The notes: generated from the letters alone by a model not told the origin. Shown: positions 33,423-42,847, counted from the stretch's first letter. The stretch is DNA of 64,000 nt from PALSA-505 sp036267135 (GCA_036267135.1 DATAWQ010000151.1:1-64000); one strand, 5' to 3'. Numbers and translations are program-made.

Positions 33423-34879
33423 GCACGGTCGCGGGCACCGACGTCGACACCAGGCACTGGATCGGCGGCCAGCGCGCGGGCTCACCGGCCACCTTCACCG
33501 ATCTCTCCCCCATCGACGAGCGCCCGCTGGCCGAGGTCTCCCGCGGCGGCGACGCTGAGATCTCCGCCGCTGTCCGCAGCGCGGCTGACGCCTTCCCTGG
33601 CTGGGCGACGACGGCAATTGACGGACGGGCGCAAAGTCTGCGCTCGATCGCTGACGTGATCGAGGCCAGAGCCGACGAACTGGCCCAGGTGGAGACGCTG
33701 GACAACGGTTCGCTGCTGCGTTCGCACCGGCGCAGCGTGATGCCGCGGGTGGCGCACAACTTCCGGTTTTTCGCCGACTGGCTGCTCCGCCTCGACGCCG
33801 GTGACCTCGAGGTCTCCGGCCACCGGGAGCTGGTGTCCTGGGACCCGGCCGGGGTGACCGGGATCATCACGCCGTGGAACGCGCCGTTGATGCTGGCCAC
33901 CTGGCGGATCGGGCCCGCGCTGGCCGCGGGCAACACGGTGGTGTTCAAGCCGCCGGAGTGGGCGCCGCTGACCGCGAGCCTGCTCGCCGACATCACCCGC
34001 GACGCCGGGCTGCCGCCCGGGGTGTTCAACGTGGTTCAGGGCCTCGGCGAGGAGGCCGGGGCCGCGCTGGCCGCCCACCCCGGCCTGGCCAGGCTGGCGT
34101 TCACCGGCTCGGTGGCCACCGGCCGCCTGGTCGCGGCGGCGGCCGGGCGCCAGCTCACGCCGGTCTCGCTGGAACTCGGCGGCAAGTCGCCGCTGCTGGT
34201 GTTCGCCGACGCCGACCTGGACCTGGCCGTCAGGCACGCGGTCGGGCAGTTCGACAACGCCGGGCAGGTCTGCCTGGCCGGCACCAGGCTGCTGGTGGAC
34301 GAGGCCATCGCCGGGGAGTTCACGGCCCGGTTCGCGGCGCGGGCCGCGGCGCTGTGCCAGGGCGACCCACGAGACCCGCAGACCGATGTCGGGCCGAACA
34401 TCACCCGCCAGCACCTGGACCGGGTGGACGGCTTCGTCCGGCGGGCGGTGGCGGCCGGCGCGCGGCCGCTGGCCGGCGGCGGCCCGAACCGCCGACTGGG
34501 CGGGCTGTACTACCAGCCGACGCTGCTGGCCGGGGCGGATCCTGGCAGCGAGATCCTCACCGAAGAGGTGTTCGGGCCGGTGCTGACGTTGCAGACCTTC
34601 GGCACCGAGGACGAGGCGGTGGCGCTGGCCAACGGCACCCCGTACGGCCTGGCCGCCACGTTGTTCACCGGCGACGAGAGCCGGGCCGCGCGGGTGTCGG
34701 CCCGGCTGCGGGCCGGGACGGTGTGGGTCAACTGCTTCTTCGTGCGCGACCTGGCCGCGCCGTTCGGTGGGAGCGGCCTGTCCGGCGTCGGCCGCGAGGG
34801 TGGCACCTGGAGCTTCGACTTTTACAGTGACGTAAAGAACACGGTGTACGCGCCGGAGGGGTGGCACAGCGATGGGTGA
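33419..34879 (+). CDS. Aldehyde dehydrogenase (HpaE-like semialdehyde dehydrogenase)
   Basis: The product is 486 aa, full length for the family. NAD-site and catalytic motifs are present: ITPWNAPLMLATW, FTGSVATGR, LELGGKS (Glu about 251) and GQVCLAGTR (Cys about 284), EVFGPVLTLQTF. Between an ADC-fold protein and an extradiol dioxygenase it most likely oxidises the semialdehyde made by ring cleavage, as HpaE does in homoprotocatechuate breakdown. It overlaps the dioxygenase gene by 8 nt. Substrate assignment rests on context. Confidence 0.87.
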   Translation: MSTVAGTDVDTRHWIGGQRAGSPATFTDLSPIDERPLAEVSRGGDAEISAAVRSAADAFPGWATTAIDGRAQSLRSIADVIEARADELAQVETLDNGSLLRSHRRSVMPRVAHNFRFFADWLLRLDAGDLEVSGHRELVSWDPAGVTGIITPWNAPLMLATWRIGPALAAGNTVVFKPPEWAPLTASLLADITRDAGLPPGVFNVVQGLGEEAGAALAAHPGLARLAFTGSVATGRLVAAAAGRQLTPVSLELGGKSPLLVFADADLDLAVRHAVGQFDNAGQVCLAGTRLLVDEAIAGEFTARFAARAAALCQGDPRDPQTDVGPNITRQHLDRVDGFVRRAVAAGARPLAGGGPNRRLGGLYYQPTLLAGADPGSEILTEEVFGPVLTLQTFGTEDEAVALANGTPYGLAATLFTGDESRAARVSARLRAGTVWVNCFFVRDLAAPFGGSGLSGVGREGGTWSFDFYSDVKNTVYAPEGWHSDG

Positions 34880-35756
34880 GGTAGCGGGGGCAGGCCTGCT
34901 GGCCCACGTTCCGACGATCATGCTCCCGTACGGTGAGCGGCTGGCCCTGAACGAGGGCCGGGAGATCAGCCTGGTTCCCGGGCTGCGCCGGCTGCGCGCG
35001 GAGGTGTTCGAGGCCACCGACTACGACACCGTGGTGGTGCTGGACTCGCACTGGTGCACCACGGTCGAGTTCGTGGTGTCGGCCCAGCCGGGCCGGGCCG
35101 GCCTGTTCACCTCCGACGAGCTGCCGCGCGGAATGTGCCGCGTCCCCTACGACTGGCGCGGCGACCCCGAACTGGCGCACGCCATCGCCGGCCAGTCCGG
35201 CGCGCACGGAACCTGGATCACCGCGATCGACGACCCGTGGCTGCCGGTGCACTACGCCACCGTCAACCTGTGGTCCTATCTGGGCCAGGGCCTGGACCGG
35301 CGGTGGATCACGATCAGCAACACCGCGCAGACCGGCGACACCGAGGACTTCTTCCGGGCGGGCCGGGCCATCGGCGCGGCCATCGCGGCGAGCGACCGGC
35401 GGGTGCTGCTGCTGGCGTCCGGCGCGCTGTCGCATACGTTCTGGCCGTTGCGCGAGCTGCGCGCGCACGAGGCCAGCGACCCGGCCCACATCAGAACCGC
35501 CGAGGCGCGCGAGGCCGACCTGCAGCGCATCGGCTGGCTCAAGGCCGGCGACCACGCCAAGGTGATCGACGCGATGCCTGATTTCCTCCGGGTGCGGCCC
35601 GAGGCGAAGTTCGCGCCCTACCTGATGATGATCGCGGCGCTCGGCGGGGACCGGGTGGCCGCCCCCGGGCGGGCGTTCAGCGAGTACGAGAACTCGGTGG
35701 GCACCGGGCAGATGCACCTGTGGTTCGACCGGCCGGCCAGCGGCTGGGCCGCCTAG
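34872..35756 (+). CDS. Extradiol (LigB-type) ring-cleavage dioxygenase, HpaD-like
   Basis: The product is 294 aa. It follows E. coli HpaD (3,4-dihydroxyphenylacetate 2,3-dioxygenase) in motif order: AHVPTIML (His12), YDTVVVLDSHWCTT (His60), GLFTSDELPRG, VLLLASGALSHTFW, FAPYLMMIAALGG and SVGTGQMHLWF. His12 and His60 are the likely Fe(II) ligands. It should open a catechol ring carrying an acetic-acid-like side chain. Its stop abuts the next start (TAG|ATG). Other class III substrates remain possible. Confidence 0.87.
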   Translation: MGEVAGAGLLAHVPTIMLPYGERLALNEGREISLVPGLRRLRAEVFEATDYDTVVVLDSHWCTTVEFVVSAQPGRAGLFTSDELPRGMCRVPYDWRGDPELAHAIAGQSGAHGTWITAIDDPWLPVHYATVNLWSYLGQGLDRRWITISNTAQTGDTEDFFRAGRAIGAAIAASDRRVLLLASGALSHTFWPLRELRAHEASDPAHIRTAEAREADLQRIGWLKAGDHAKVIDAMPDFLRVRPEAKFAPYLMMIAALGGDRVAAPGRAFSEYENSVGTGQMHLWFDRPASGWAA

Positions 35757-36614
35757 ATGGCCGCGATGACCGAATACCGCCGGATCCTGCTGGACGGCGC
35801 CGTGGTCCAGGTAGTCAGGGACGGGGGCGAGCTAGTCGCGGGCGACGGCCGCCGGGTGCCCGCGGACACCGCCACCCACCTGCCGCCGGTGGTGCCGACC
35901 AAGATCGTGGCGGTGCACCTCAACCACCGCAGCCGGGTGACCGAGTTCGGCGCGACGCTGCCGCCCGCCCCGACCTACTTCCATAAGCCGGTGTCCGCGC
36001 TGACCGGGCACGGTGGCGCGGTGGTCAGGCCGCGGGGCTGCCGGTACCTCAACTACGAGGGCGAGGTGGCCATCGTGATCGGCCGCACCTGCCGCAACGT
36101 GCCGCAAGCGGACGTGGGCGGCTACATCGCCGGGTACACGATCGGCAACGACTTCGGCCTGCACGACTTCCGCGACACCGACGCGGGGTCGATGCTGCGG
36201 GTCAAGGGCTCGGACACGCTGGCGCCGCTGGGGCCCGGGCTGGTCACCGGGTGGGACTTCCGCGGCAAGCGGCTGCGCACGTACGTGAACGGACGGCTGG
36301 CGCAGGACGGATCCACCGACGAGATGCAGTGGGACATGCACTACCTGGTGGCCGACATCGCGCGCACGATCACGCTGGTCCCCGGCGACGTGCTGCTGTC
36401 GGGCACGCCCGCGGGCTCGCGTCCGGTTCAGCCGGGCGACCTGGTTGAGGTCGAGGTAGAGGGCCTGGGACGGCTGGCCAACCACGTGGTGGAGGGCCCA
36501 GCACCGGTGCCGCCCGACCTGGGGGCTCAGCCGTCGCAAAGTGAGGAGGTCCGGTCCACCGCCCTCGGCGGGGACTGGGAGTTTCGCGGGATCCGCCCGC
36601 CCCGGCGGTCCTGA
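35757..36614 (+). CDS. FAH-fold hydrolase/isomerase (HpaG-like)
   Basis: The product is 285 aa. Fumarylacetoacetate-hydrolase motifs: IVAVHLNHRSRVTEFG, FHKPVSALTGHG, NYEGEVAIVIG (metal Glu pair), GYTIGNDFGLHDFR (metal Asp), KGSDTLAPLGPGLV and GDVLLSGTPAGSRP. In homoprotocatechuate breakdown this fold does the decarboxylation and isomerisation after semialdehyde oxidation, and gene order fits that. The C-terminal 35 residues after the fold are unusual. A TGAGGATCCTCA palindrome (36612-36623) overlaps the stop. Confidence 0.86.
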   Translation: MAAMTEYRRILLDGAVVQVVRDGGELVAGDGRRVPADTATHLPPVVPTKIVAVHLNHRSRVTEFGATLPPAPTYFHKPVSALTGHGGAVVRPRGCRYLNYEGEVAIVIGRTCRNVPQADVGGYIAGYTIGNDFGLHDFRDTDAGSMLRVKGSDTLAPLGPGLVTGWDFRGKRLRTYVNGRLAQDGSTDEMQWDMHYLVADIARTITLVPGDVLLSGTPAGSRPVQPGDLVEVEVEGLGRLANHVVEGPAPVPPDLGAQPSQSEEVRSTALGGDWEFRGIRPPRRS

Positions 36615-36643
36615 GGATCCTCAAACCAGGAAGGGGCGCTTCT

Positions 36644-38026
36644 ATGGACCTGCGGGACTGGCTCGACCGCGCGGTGAGCGCGGTGCGGGCGTGGGAGTCT
36701 GGCTACGGGCAGTTCGAGGGGCATCCCTCACTGCTGGTGGATCCAGACCGGTTCGACGCGGCGTTCGGCGAACTGGCCGGGCGGCTGCGCGATAACTACC
36801 CCTACTTCCACCCGTCCTACGCCGGCCAGATGCTGAAGCCACCGCACCCGGCCGCGGTGGCCGGATACCTGGCCGCGATGCTGATCAACCCGAACAACCA
36901 CGCACTGGACGGCGGGCCCGCCACCTCGGCGATGGAGAAGGAGGTGGTAGCCAGGCTGGCCGCCATGTTCGGCCTGGCCGAGCACCTGGGCCACCTGACC
37001 AGCAGCGGCACGATCGCCAACCTGGAGGCGCTGTGGGTGGCCAGGGAGCTGCACCCCGGACTCGGCGTCGCCTACAGCGCGGAGGCGCACTACACGCACG
37101 GGCGGATGTGCGGGGTGCTCGGCGTGCCCGGCACCGCGGTCCCGGCCGACGACCGCGGCCGGCTGGACCTGGCCGCGCTGGACGAGCTGCTGGCCGGCGG
37201 GCGGATCGGCACCGTGGTGGCCACGGCGGGCACCACCGGGCTGGGCGCGATCGACCCGGTGCACGAGGTGGTGGCGATCGCCCGGCGGCACGGCGTGCGG
37301 GTGCACGTGGACGCCGCCTACGGCGGGTTCTTCACACTGCTGGCCGGGCGGCAGGACCGGGCCGGGCTGGACCCGGCGCCGTGGCGGGCCATCGCGGAGT
37401 GCGACTCCGTCGTGGTGGACCCGCACAAGCACGGGCTGCAGCCGTACGGGTGCGGAGCCGTTCTTTATAAAGATCCGTCCATCGGGCGGCTGTACCAGCA
37501 CGAATCGCCTTATACCTACTTCACCTCCGACGAGCTGCATCTGGGCGAGATCAGTCTGGAGTGCTCGCGGGCCGGGGCGGCCGCGGCCGCGCTGTGGCTC
37601 ACGTTCGAGCTGCTGCCGCCGGTGGCCGGGGTCCCAGCCGGGCTCGGTGAGGTGCTAGCGGCCGGGCGGCGGGCGGCGCTGGACTGGTCCGCGCGGCTGG
37701 CCCGCTCCGACCGCCTGGAGCTGTACCAGCCGCCCGAACTCGACATCGTCTGCTATTTCCCGGTCGCCGGGACGCCGCCGGGGCTGGCCGCGATCGACCG
37801 GGAGTCGGCCCGGATGCTGGCCGACGGCATGAACGACAAGGAGGACCCGGTCTTCCTCAGCACGCTCACCGTGACCGCCGGCGCGTTCGGCCGCCGCCAC
37901 CCTGGGGTGACCGCCGACGCCGACCGGGCCCGGATCCTGCGCAGCGTGCTGATGAAGCCCGAATCGGAGACGTACATCGGCCGCCTGCACGAGCGGGTGG
38001 AGGAGCTGGCGGGGCGGCTGAGCTAG
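36644..38026 (+). CDS. PLP-dependent group II amino-acid decarboxylase
   Basis: The product is 460 aa with ATG 36644 after AGGAAGGGG. Motifs of the tyrosine/DOPA/glutamate decarboxylase group: HLTSSGTIANLEALWVAR, VVATAGTTGLGAIDP, VHVDAAYGGFF and VVVDPHKHGLQPYG with the PLP Lys262. Beside catechol-cleavage genes an aromatic substrate (tyrosine or DOPA) is attractive, but aspartate or diaminobutyrate cannot be excluded from sequence. No amine oxidase is present in the window to turn the amine into the acid that the dioxygenase would need. Confidence 0.82.
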   Translation: MDLRDWLDRAVSAVRAWESGYGQFEGHPSLLVDPDRFDAAFGELAGRLRDNYPYFHPSYAGQMLKPPHPAAVAGYLAAMLINPNNHALDGGPATSAMEKEVVARLAAMFGLAEHLGHLTSSGTIANLEALWVARELHPGLGVAYSAEAHYTHGRMCGVLGVPGTAVPADDRGRLDLAALDELLAGGRIGTVVATAGTTGLGAIDPVHEVVAIARRHGVRVHVDAAYGGFFTLLAGRQDRAGLDPAPWRAIAECDSVVVDPHKHGLQPYGCGAVLYKDPSIGRLYQHESPYTYFTSDELHLGEISLECSRAGAAAAALWLTFELLPPVAGVPAGLGEVLAAGRRAALDWSARLARSDRLELYQPPELDIVCYFPVAGTPPGLAAIDRESARMLADGMNDKEDPVFLSTLTVTAGAFGRRHPGVTADADRARILRSVLMKPESETYIGRLHERVEELAGRLS

Positions 38027-38071
38027 CCGCGGGCGATCTCAGGCGTGACAATGGGGGCCGGGAGGGTTCGG

Positions 38072-39292
38072 ATGAGCTTTAACGTGCAGTCAGAGGTGGG
38101 ACAGCTCCGCCAGGTGATCGTGCACCGGCCCGGGCTCGAACTGTCCAGGCTGACCCCGCGCAACGTCGACGAGCTACTGTTCGACGAGGTCATGTGGGCC
38201 AAGCGAGCGCAGGAGGAGCACGACGCCTTCACCGCGGTGCTGCGCGACCACGGGGTCCGGGTGCACTACTACGCCCAGTTGCTGGCCGAGACGCTCGCGC
38301 TGCCCGAGGGCCGGGCCTTCGTGCTCGACCGGGTGTGCACGCCGGAACGGCTCGGCCCGAACCTGGTCGATCATCTGCGGTCGCTGTTCGACGACCTGCC
38401 GGCCGCGGAGCTGGCCGAGCTGCTGATCGGCGGCGTGCTCAAGGAGGACGTGCATCCGTCCGGGGCGCGGAGCCTGACCTGGGACATGCTGGGGGCCGAC
38501 GACTTCGTGCTGCCACCGCTGCCCAACCATCTGTTCCAGCGGGACAACTCCTGCTGGATCTACCGGGGCGTGTCGGTCAACCCGATGGCCAAGTCCGCCC
38601 GGCAGCGGGAGACCCTGCACAGCCGGGCCATCTACCGGTACCACCCGCTGTTCGCCGGCGGCGGCTTCGACCGGTACTACGGCGACGACGACAACGGTCA
38701 CCTGCCGGCCACCGTCGAGGGCGGCGACGTGCACGTGCTCGGCCACGGCGCGGTGATGATCGGAATGGGTGAGCGGACCACCCCGATGGCGGTGGAGAAG
38801 CTGGCGCAGGCACTGCTGGGCAGCGGGCAGGTCACCGCGGTGATCGCGACCGAGCTGCCCGCCACCCGGGCGATGATGCACCTGGACACGGTCATGACGA
38901 TGATCGACCGCGGCACGTTCGTGCTTTACCCCTACCTCGACCCGAACCTGCGGTCGTGGACCGTGACCAGCGGCGGCGGGCCCGGCGGCCTGCGGGTGGA
39001 GCCCAACGCCAACCTGTGGGAGACGATCGCCGAGGTGCTCGGCATCGACAAGCCGGTGGTGCTGAGCACCAACGACGACGTCAGGGCGGCCGAGCGAGAG
39101 CAGTGGGACGACGGGAACAACTACCTGGCCGTCGCGCCCGGCGTGGTCGTCGGTTACGAGCGCAACGTCGCCACCAACACGATGCTGCGTGATCACGGCA
39201 TCGAGGTGGTGCCGATCTCCGGCAGTGAGCTGGGCCGCGGCCGGGGCGGCCCACGGTGCATGAGCTGCCCGATCGAGCGCGATCCCGCCTGA
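38072..39292 (+). CDS. arcA: Arginine deiminase
   Basis: The product is 406 aa from ATG 38072 with GGGAGGG 6 nt before; ATG 38045 is less well placed. ArcA motifs: SEVGQLRQVIVHRPG, NHLFQRDNSCWIYRG, RYHPLFAG, VEGGDVHVLGHGAVMIGMGERT, MHLDTVMTMID and the catalytic Cys396 in GGPRCMSCP. It converts arginine to citrulline and ammonia. No arcB, arcC or arcD is nearby, so this is not the energy-yielding arginine pathway operon. It stands between the PLP decarboxylase and a spermidine-synthase-like gene. Confidence 0.9.
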   Translation: MSFNVQSEVGQLRQVIVHRPGLELSRLTPRNVDELLFDEVMWAKRAQEEHDAFTAVLRDHGVRVHYYAQLLAETLALPEGRAFVLDRVCTPERLGPNLVDHLRSLFDDLPAAELAELLIGGVLKEDVHPSGARSLTWDMLGADDFVLPPLPNHLFQRDNSCWIYRGVSVNPMAKSARQRETLHSRAIYRYHPLFAGGGFDRYYGDDDNGHLPATVEGGDVHVLGHGAVMIGMGERTTPMAVEKLAQALLGSGQVTAVIATELPATRAMMHLDTVMTMIDRGTFVLYPYLDPNLRSWTVTSGGGPGGLRVEPNANLWETIAEVLGIDKPVVLSTNDDVRAAEREQWDDGNNYLAVAPGVVVGYERNVATNTMLRDHGIEVVPISGSELGRGRGGPRCMSCPIERDPA

Positions 39293-39377
39293 GGACGGGG
39301 CCTCAGGGACGCAGCCGGGGTGCGGCTTGCGTGTGTTTTTCTCACGCCGGCAGGTAAAGGCTGACTACGGTAGGGGC

Positions 39378-41447
39378 GTGCAAATTGGAAAGTCCTCCAG
39401 CCAGGTAAGCACCGTCGCCGTCGAGACGGGGACCGGTGGTCCAGCCGTCCCGGAGCCGGACGGTCAGCTCCGGCTCGTGTTCGCCAGCTTCCTGATGCTG
39501 TTCACGGAGCTGACGCTGATCCGGTGGGTCGGGGCGAACAACGTGTTCGTGTCCGAGGCGACCAACCTCGTGCTGCTGGCCAGCTTCCTGGGTATCGGGA
39601 TCGGCTTCCTGAACGGCCGGAACGGGCGAGACTACCTGCGCTGGACACCGCTGACCCTCTTCGTCCTGGTCGGCTTCGTCCTGCTGTTCCCGGCCATCCT
39701 GCACAACCCCGGCGGGCCCAAGCCGTTCGTTGGTGCGCTCGGCCTGACGGCGCTGCCCGAATGGCTCAGCCTGACCCTGGCGTTCGTGCTGACCGTGGCC
39801 GTGATGACCGGCTTCGGCCAGGCCGTCGCCCGGGTGTTCGTCGGGTTCCACCCGCTGAGCGCCTACCGGCTCGACATACTCGGCAGCATCGGCGGCATCG
39901 CGGTGTTCTCGATCCTGTCGTTCGCCGATCAGCCGCCCGCCACCTGGGGCATCGTGGTCGGGCTCGGGCTGGCCGGGCTGCTGTGGCCAGACCTGCGCTG
40001 GTGGCAGGTGGCCGCCGTGGCCGGCGTCATCGCCCTGCTGTGCATCGAGTCGTTCACGACCGGCCAGATCTGGTCGCCCTACAACAAGATCCTCCTGAAC
40101 CCTGTCAACGGTGACGCCCCGAACGTCTCGGTGAGCGCGAACAACATCCCGTATCAGACCATTCACCCGCTCAGCCACATGAGCAAGTTCTACTTCCTGG
40201 CCTACGGGCACGTCACCAAGCAGAGCCTCAGCAACGTCCTCATCATCGGGGCCGGCACCGGAAACGACGTGTCGGTCGCGCTGCACGAGGGGGCCAAGCA
40301 CATCGACGCGGTGGAGATCGACCCGGGTCTGCTCGGCATCGGCCGTCAGCACAACCGCAACCGCCCGTACCAGAACCCGCGGGTTACCGCCTACGTCGCC
40401 GACGGCCGCCAGTTCCTCGAGGACACCAGCAAGCACTACAGCTTGATCATGTTCGCCCTGCCCGACTCGCAGGCCTCGCTGGCCGGCCAGTCCGGCATTC
40501 GGCTGGAGAGCTTCCTGCTCACCCAGCAGTCGATCGAGGCGGCCAAGGCCCACCTGGCGCCCGGTGGCACGTTCTCGATGTACAACTGGTACACGCCGTT
40601 CGTGCTGGACCGGTACGCGAACACGCTCGAGACCGTCTTCCACAAGGCCCCGTGCGAGCAGATAGCGGGCAGCAGCATCTCCGGCCGCCAGGAAGCAGTC
40701 CTGACGATCGGGCCGGGATCCACCGTGGCGAACTGCTCCAGTTACTGGCACGGCGAGCACATCACGCCCGCCACCGACGACTGGCCGTTCCCTTACCTGC
40801 GCAGCCGGTCCATCCCGGTCGGCTATGCGGTGCTGCTCGCCTGCATCCTGCTCGGGTCGATCCTGCTGGTGCGGATCGGCGGCGTGGGCGCCGGCGTGTT
40901 CGGCCGGATGCGGTCCTACGTCGACCTGGCCTTCATGGGCGCCGCCTTCCTGCTGCTGGAGACCAAGAACATCGTGGGCTTCGCGGTGTTGTTCGGCACC
41001 ACCTGGTTCGTGAACGCCCTGGTCTTCGCCGGGGTGCTGGTCGCGGTGTACCTAGCCGTCGAAACGGCGAGATGGGTGAAACTGCCACCACCGATCGTGC
41101 TGTACCCGGCACTCATCGTGTCGCTCGCGGTCGCCTGGGTCGTGCCGCAGGCGGACCTGCTGAGCCTGGCGGCGGTGCCACGGTTCCTGGCCGGCTGCGC
41201 GCTGGCCTTCGCGCCGGTGTACCTGGCCAACCTGATCTTCTCGCAGAAGTTCAAGGACGCCGACTCGGCCGCCCCGGCGTTCGCCGCCAACCTGCTCGGC
41301 GCGATCGTCGGCGGCATCCTGGAGTGGCTGTCGCTGGTCACCGGCTACCGGGCGCTGCTGATCTTGGTCGCCGTGCTGTACGCCTGCGCCTTCCTCACCG
41401 GCCGGCGACGGGCGGGCCAGGCGGGCGCACTCGCTTCCGGCGGGTAA
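39378..41447 (+). CDS. Membrane protein with spermidine-synthase-like domain
   Basis: The product is about 689 aa from GTG 39378; TACGGT six bases earlier suggests a leaderless start, and a TTG at 39327 is the alternative. About 7 helices (residues 30-220) precede a soluble Rossmann domain with VLIIGAGTGNDVSVALHEGA, DAVEIDPGLL, VTAYVADGRQFLED and SLIMFALPDSQASL, then 6-7 further helices. This is the layout of membrane-bound polyamine-synthase-like proteins whose substrate is mostly unknown. The acidic aminopropyl-transfer residue (usually DxxDP) is replaced in ALPDSQ, so true spermidine synthase activity is doubtful. Same direction as arginine deiminase, 85 nt apart. Confidence 0.8.
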   Translation: MQIGKSSSQVSTVAVETGTGGPAVPEPDGQLRLVFASFLMLFTELTLIRWVGANNVFVSEATNLVLLASFLGIGIGFLNGRNGRDYLRWTPLTLFVLVGFVLLFPAILHNPGGPKPFVGALGLTALPEWLSLTLAFVLTVAVMTGFGQAVARVFVGFHPLSAYRLDILGSIGGIAVFSILSFADQPPATWGIVVGLGLAGLLWPDLRWWQVAAVAGVIALLCIESFTTGQIWSPYNKILLNPVNGDAPNVSVSANNIPYQTIHPLSHMSKFYFLAYGHVTKQSLSNVLIIGAGTGNDVSVALHEGAKHIDAVEIDPGLLGIGRQHNRNRPYQNPRVTAYVADGRQFLEDTSKHYSLIMFALPDSQASLAGQSGIRLESFLLTQQSIEAAKAHLAPGGTFSMYNWYTPFVLDRYANTLETVFHKAPCEQIAGSSISGRQEAVLTIGPGSTVANCSSYWHGEHITPATDDWPFPYLRSRSIPVGYAVLLACILLGSILLVRIGGVGAGVFGRMRSYVDLAFMGAAFLLLETKNIVGFAVLFGTTWFVNALVFAGVLVAVYLAVETARWVKLPPPIVLYPALIVSLAVAWVVPQADLLSLAAVPRFLAGCALAFAPVYLANLIFSQKFKDADSAAPAFAANLLGAIVGGILEWLSLVTGYRALLILVAVLYACAFLTGRRRAGQAGALASGG

Positions 41448-41466
41448 GCCTCTTCCGGCGGGTAAA
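41434..41466. repeat. 18-bp duplication of the stop-codon region
   Basis: CTTCCGGCGGGTAA occurs at 41434 and again at 41452. The distance of 18 bp keeps frame: the gene ends SGG-TAA and read-through would meet SSGG-TAA. It lies between two convergent genes. Confidence 0.75.
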
Positions 41467-41473
41467 CCCCGGC

Positions 41474-42847
41474 TCAGGGACGGACCATGGCGGCGAGCAG
41501 GGCCTGCAGCTTGAGCTGGGTCTCTTCGAGTTCGGAGCCCGGGCGTGACCCGGCCACCAGGCCGACTCCGGCGTACAGCCAGGCCCGGTCACCGTCCACC
41601 TCGGCCGACCGCAGCCCGATGGCCCAGCTGCCGTCGCCGCCGGCATCCATCCAGCCGACCGGGCCCGCGTACCGGCCGCGGTCGAAGCCCTCGACCTGGT
41701 CGATGTAGGCCACGGCCGCGTCGGTGGGCGTGCCGCCGACGGCCGGCGTGGGGTGCACCCGCGCCACGAGTTGCAGGGCGCTGGGGACCCGGAGACCGGG
41801 GTGCGCGGCCCCGCCCTGCCACGGCTCGGGTGCGCCGCCGACGGCCGGGCCCCCTGGCACCGGGGACAGCACGCCGGTCAGCCGGGTGGCCAGGTGGGAC
41901 ACGTTGCGCAGTTCGAGCACGGTGGGTTTGTCCGGCACTTCGATGTCGGAGCAGAGCGGTCCCAGGCTGCGGCGCAGGCCCTCGATGACGTAGGCGTGCT
42001 CCCTGCGCTGCTTGGGCGAGGCGAGCAGCCCGGCGATGAGCGCCTCGTCGGTGGCCAGGTCCCCGCTGCGTCCTATGGTGCCGGCCAGCGGATGGCTGGC
42101 CACCCGGTCGCCCCGGCGCTCGATCAGCAGCTCGGGGCTGGCGCCGATGAAACCGCCGATCCTGAAGATCATGCAGGTCGGGTACAGGGCGCGCAGCCTG
42201 GACAGCATGTCCGGGATGACGAACGGGCGGTTCGCCGTCACCTCGACCTGGCGGGCCAGCACCACCTTGCCCAGTGCCCCGGCCTCGACGCGGGCGATGG
42301 CCTCGGCCACGATCGCGCTCCAGACGTCGTGGTCCAGCACCGAGGTGAGGGTGAACTGGCTCGGCGCCTGACGCGGGTCGGTGAACCCGCCGAGCGCGTC
42401 CGCGGCCATCCGCTCGGCCAGGCCGGCGGTGGCGGCTGCGTCGTCCGGGCCGGTGATCGTGGTGATCCAGGCCTCGCCTTCGCGGCGGCCGACCACCACC
42501 CTGGGCACCACCAGGGCGCCGGGGACGTCACGCCCGAACGGCAGCGCGCCGAAGGCCACCGCTCCGGTGCCGGGCCCGGCCAGATCGCCGCCGCGGGCGA
42601 TGGCGGCCAGCGCGCCTGACGCCTCGGCCACGGCGGCGGCGTCGGCAAGGCCACGGGGCAGCTCGATGCGCAGCGCCGCACCGCGCCCGGCGAGCCCGAA
42701 CTCCTCGTGATGCCACAAGAAGCCGTCGCTGCCGGCAGCGGCGAGCAGGTCGGCCGCGCCCGCGCCGGAGCCGGTTCCGCGGCCTGCCAGGCGGGTCGTG
42801 GTGGCGGTGAGCTGGGTCACTTTCGGCGTGCTGGGTTCCGCAAGCAT
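41474..42847 (-). CDS. Isochorismate synthase (MenF/EntC type)
   Basis: The product is 457 aa. Chorismate-enzyme core motifs are present: KVVLARQVEV, FIGASPELLIERRGD, ASHPLAGTIGRS, ELRNVSHLATRL, HPTPAVGGTP, GPVGWMDAGGDGSWAIGLRSAE and GLVAGSRPGSELEET. A small insertion (PVPGGPAVGGAPEPWQGGAA) precedes the HPTPA motif. It may serve menaquinone, salicylate or a catechol siderophore; none of the partner genes (menD, entB, pchB) is in the window, so the pathway stays open. Confidence 0.9.
   Translation of the reverse strand: MLAEPSTPKVTQLTATTTRLAGRGTGSGAGAADLLAAAGSDGFLWHHEEFGLAGRGAALRIELPRGLADAAAVAEASGALAAIARGGDLAGPGTGAVAFGALPFGRDVPGALVVPRVVVGRREGEAWITTITGPDDAAATAGLAERMAADALGGFTDPRQAPSQFTLTSVLDHDVWSAIVAEAIARVEAGALGKVVLARQVEVTANRPFVIPDMLSRLRALYPTCMIFRIGGFIGASPELLIERRGDRVASHPLAGTIGRSGDLATDEALIAGLLASPKQRREHAYVIEGLRRSLGPLCSDIEVPDKPTVLELRNVSHLATRLTGVLSPVPGGPAVGGAPEPWQGGAAHPGLRVPSALQLVARVHPTPAVGGTPTDAAVAYIDQVEGFDRGRYAGPVGWMDAGGDGSWAIGLRSAEVDGDRAWLYAGVGLVAGSRPGSELEETQLKLQALLAAMVRP

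Noticed and set aside
36612..36623. TGAGGATCCTCA palindrome as an operator
   Set aside because: It overlaps a stop codon inside an operon and is only 12 bp; likely incidental or a weak mRNA hairpin.
38072..39292. Arginine deiminase as part of an ATP-generating ADI pathway
   Set aside because: No ornithine carbamoyltransferase, carbamate kinase or arginine/ornithine antiporter is nearby.
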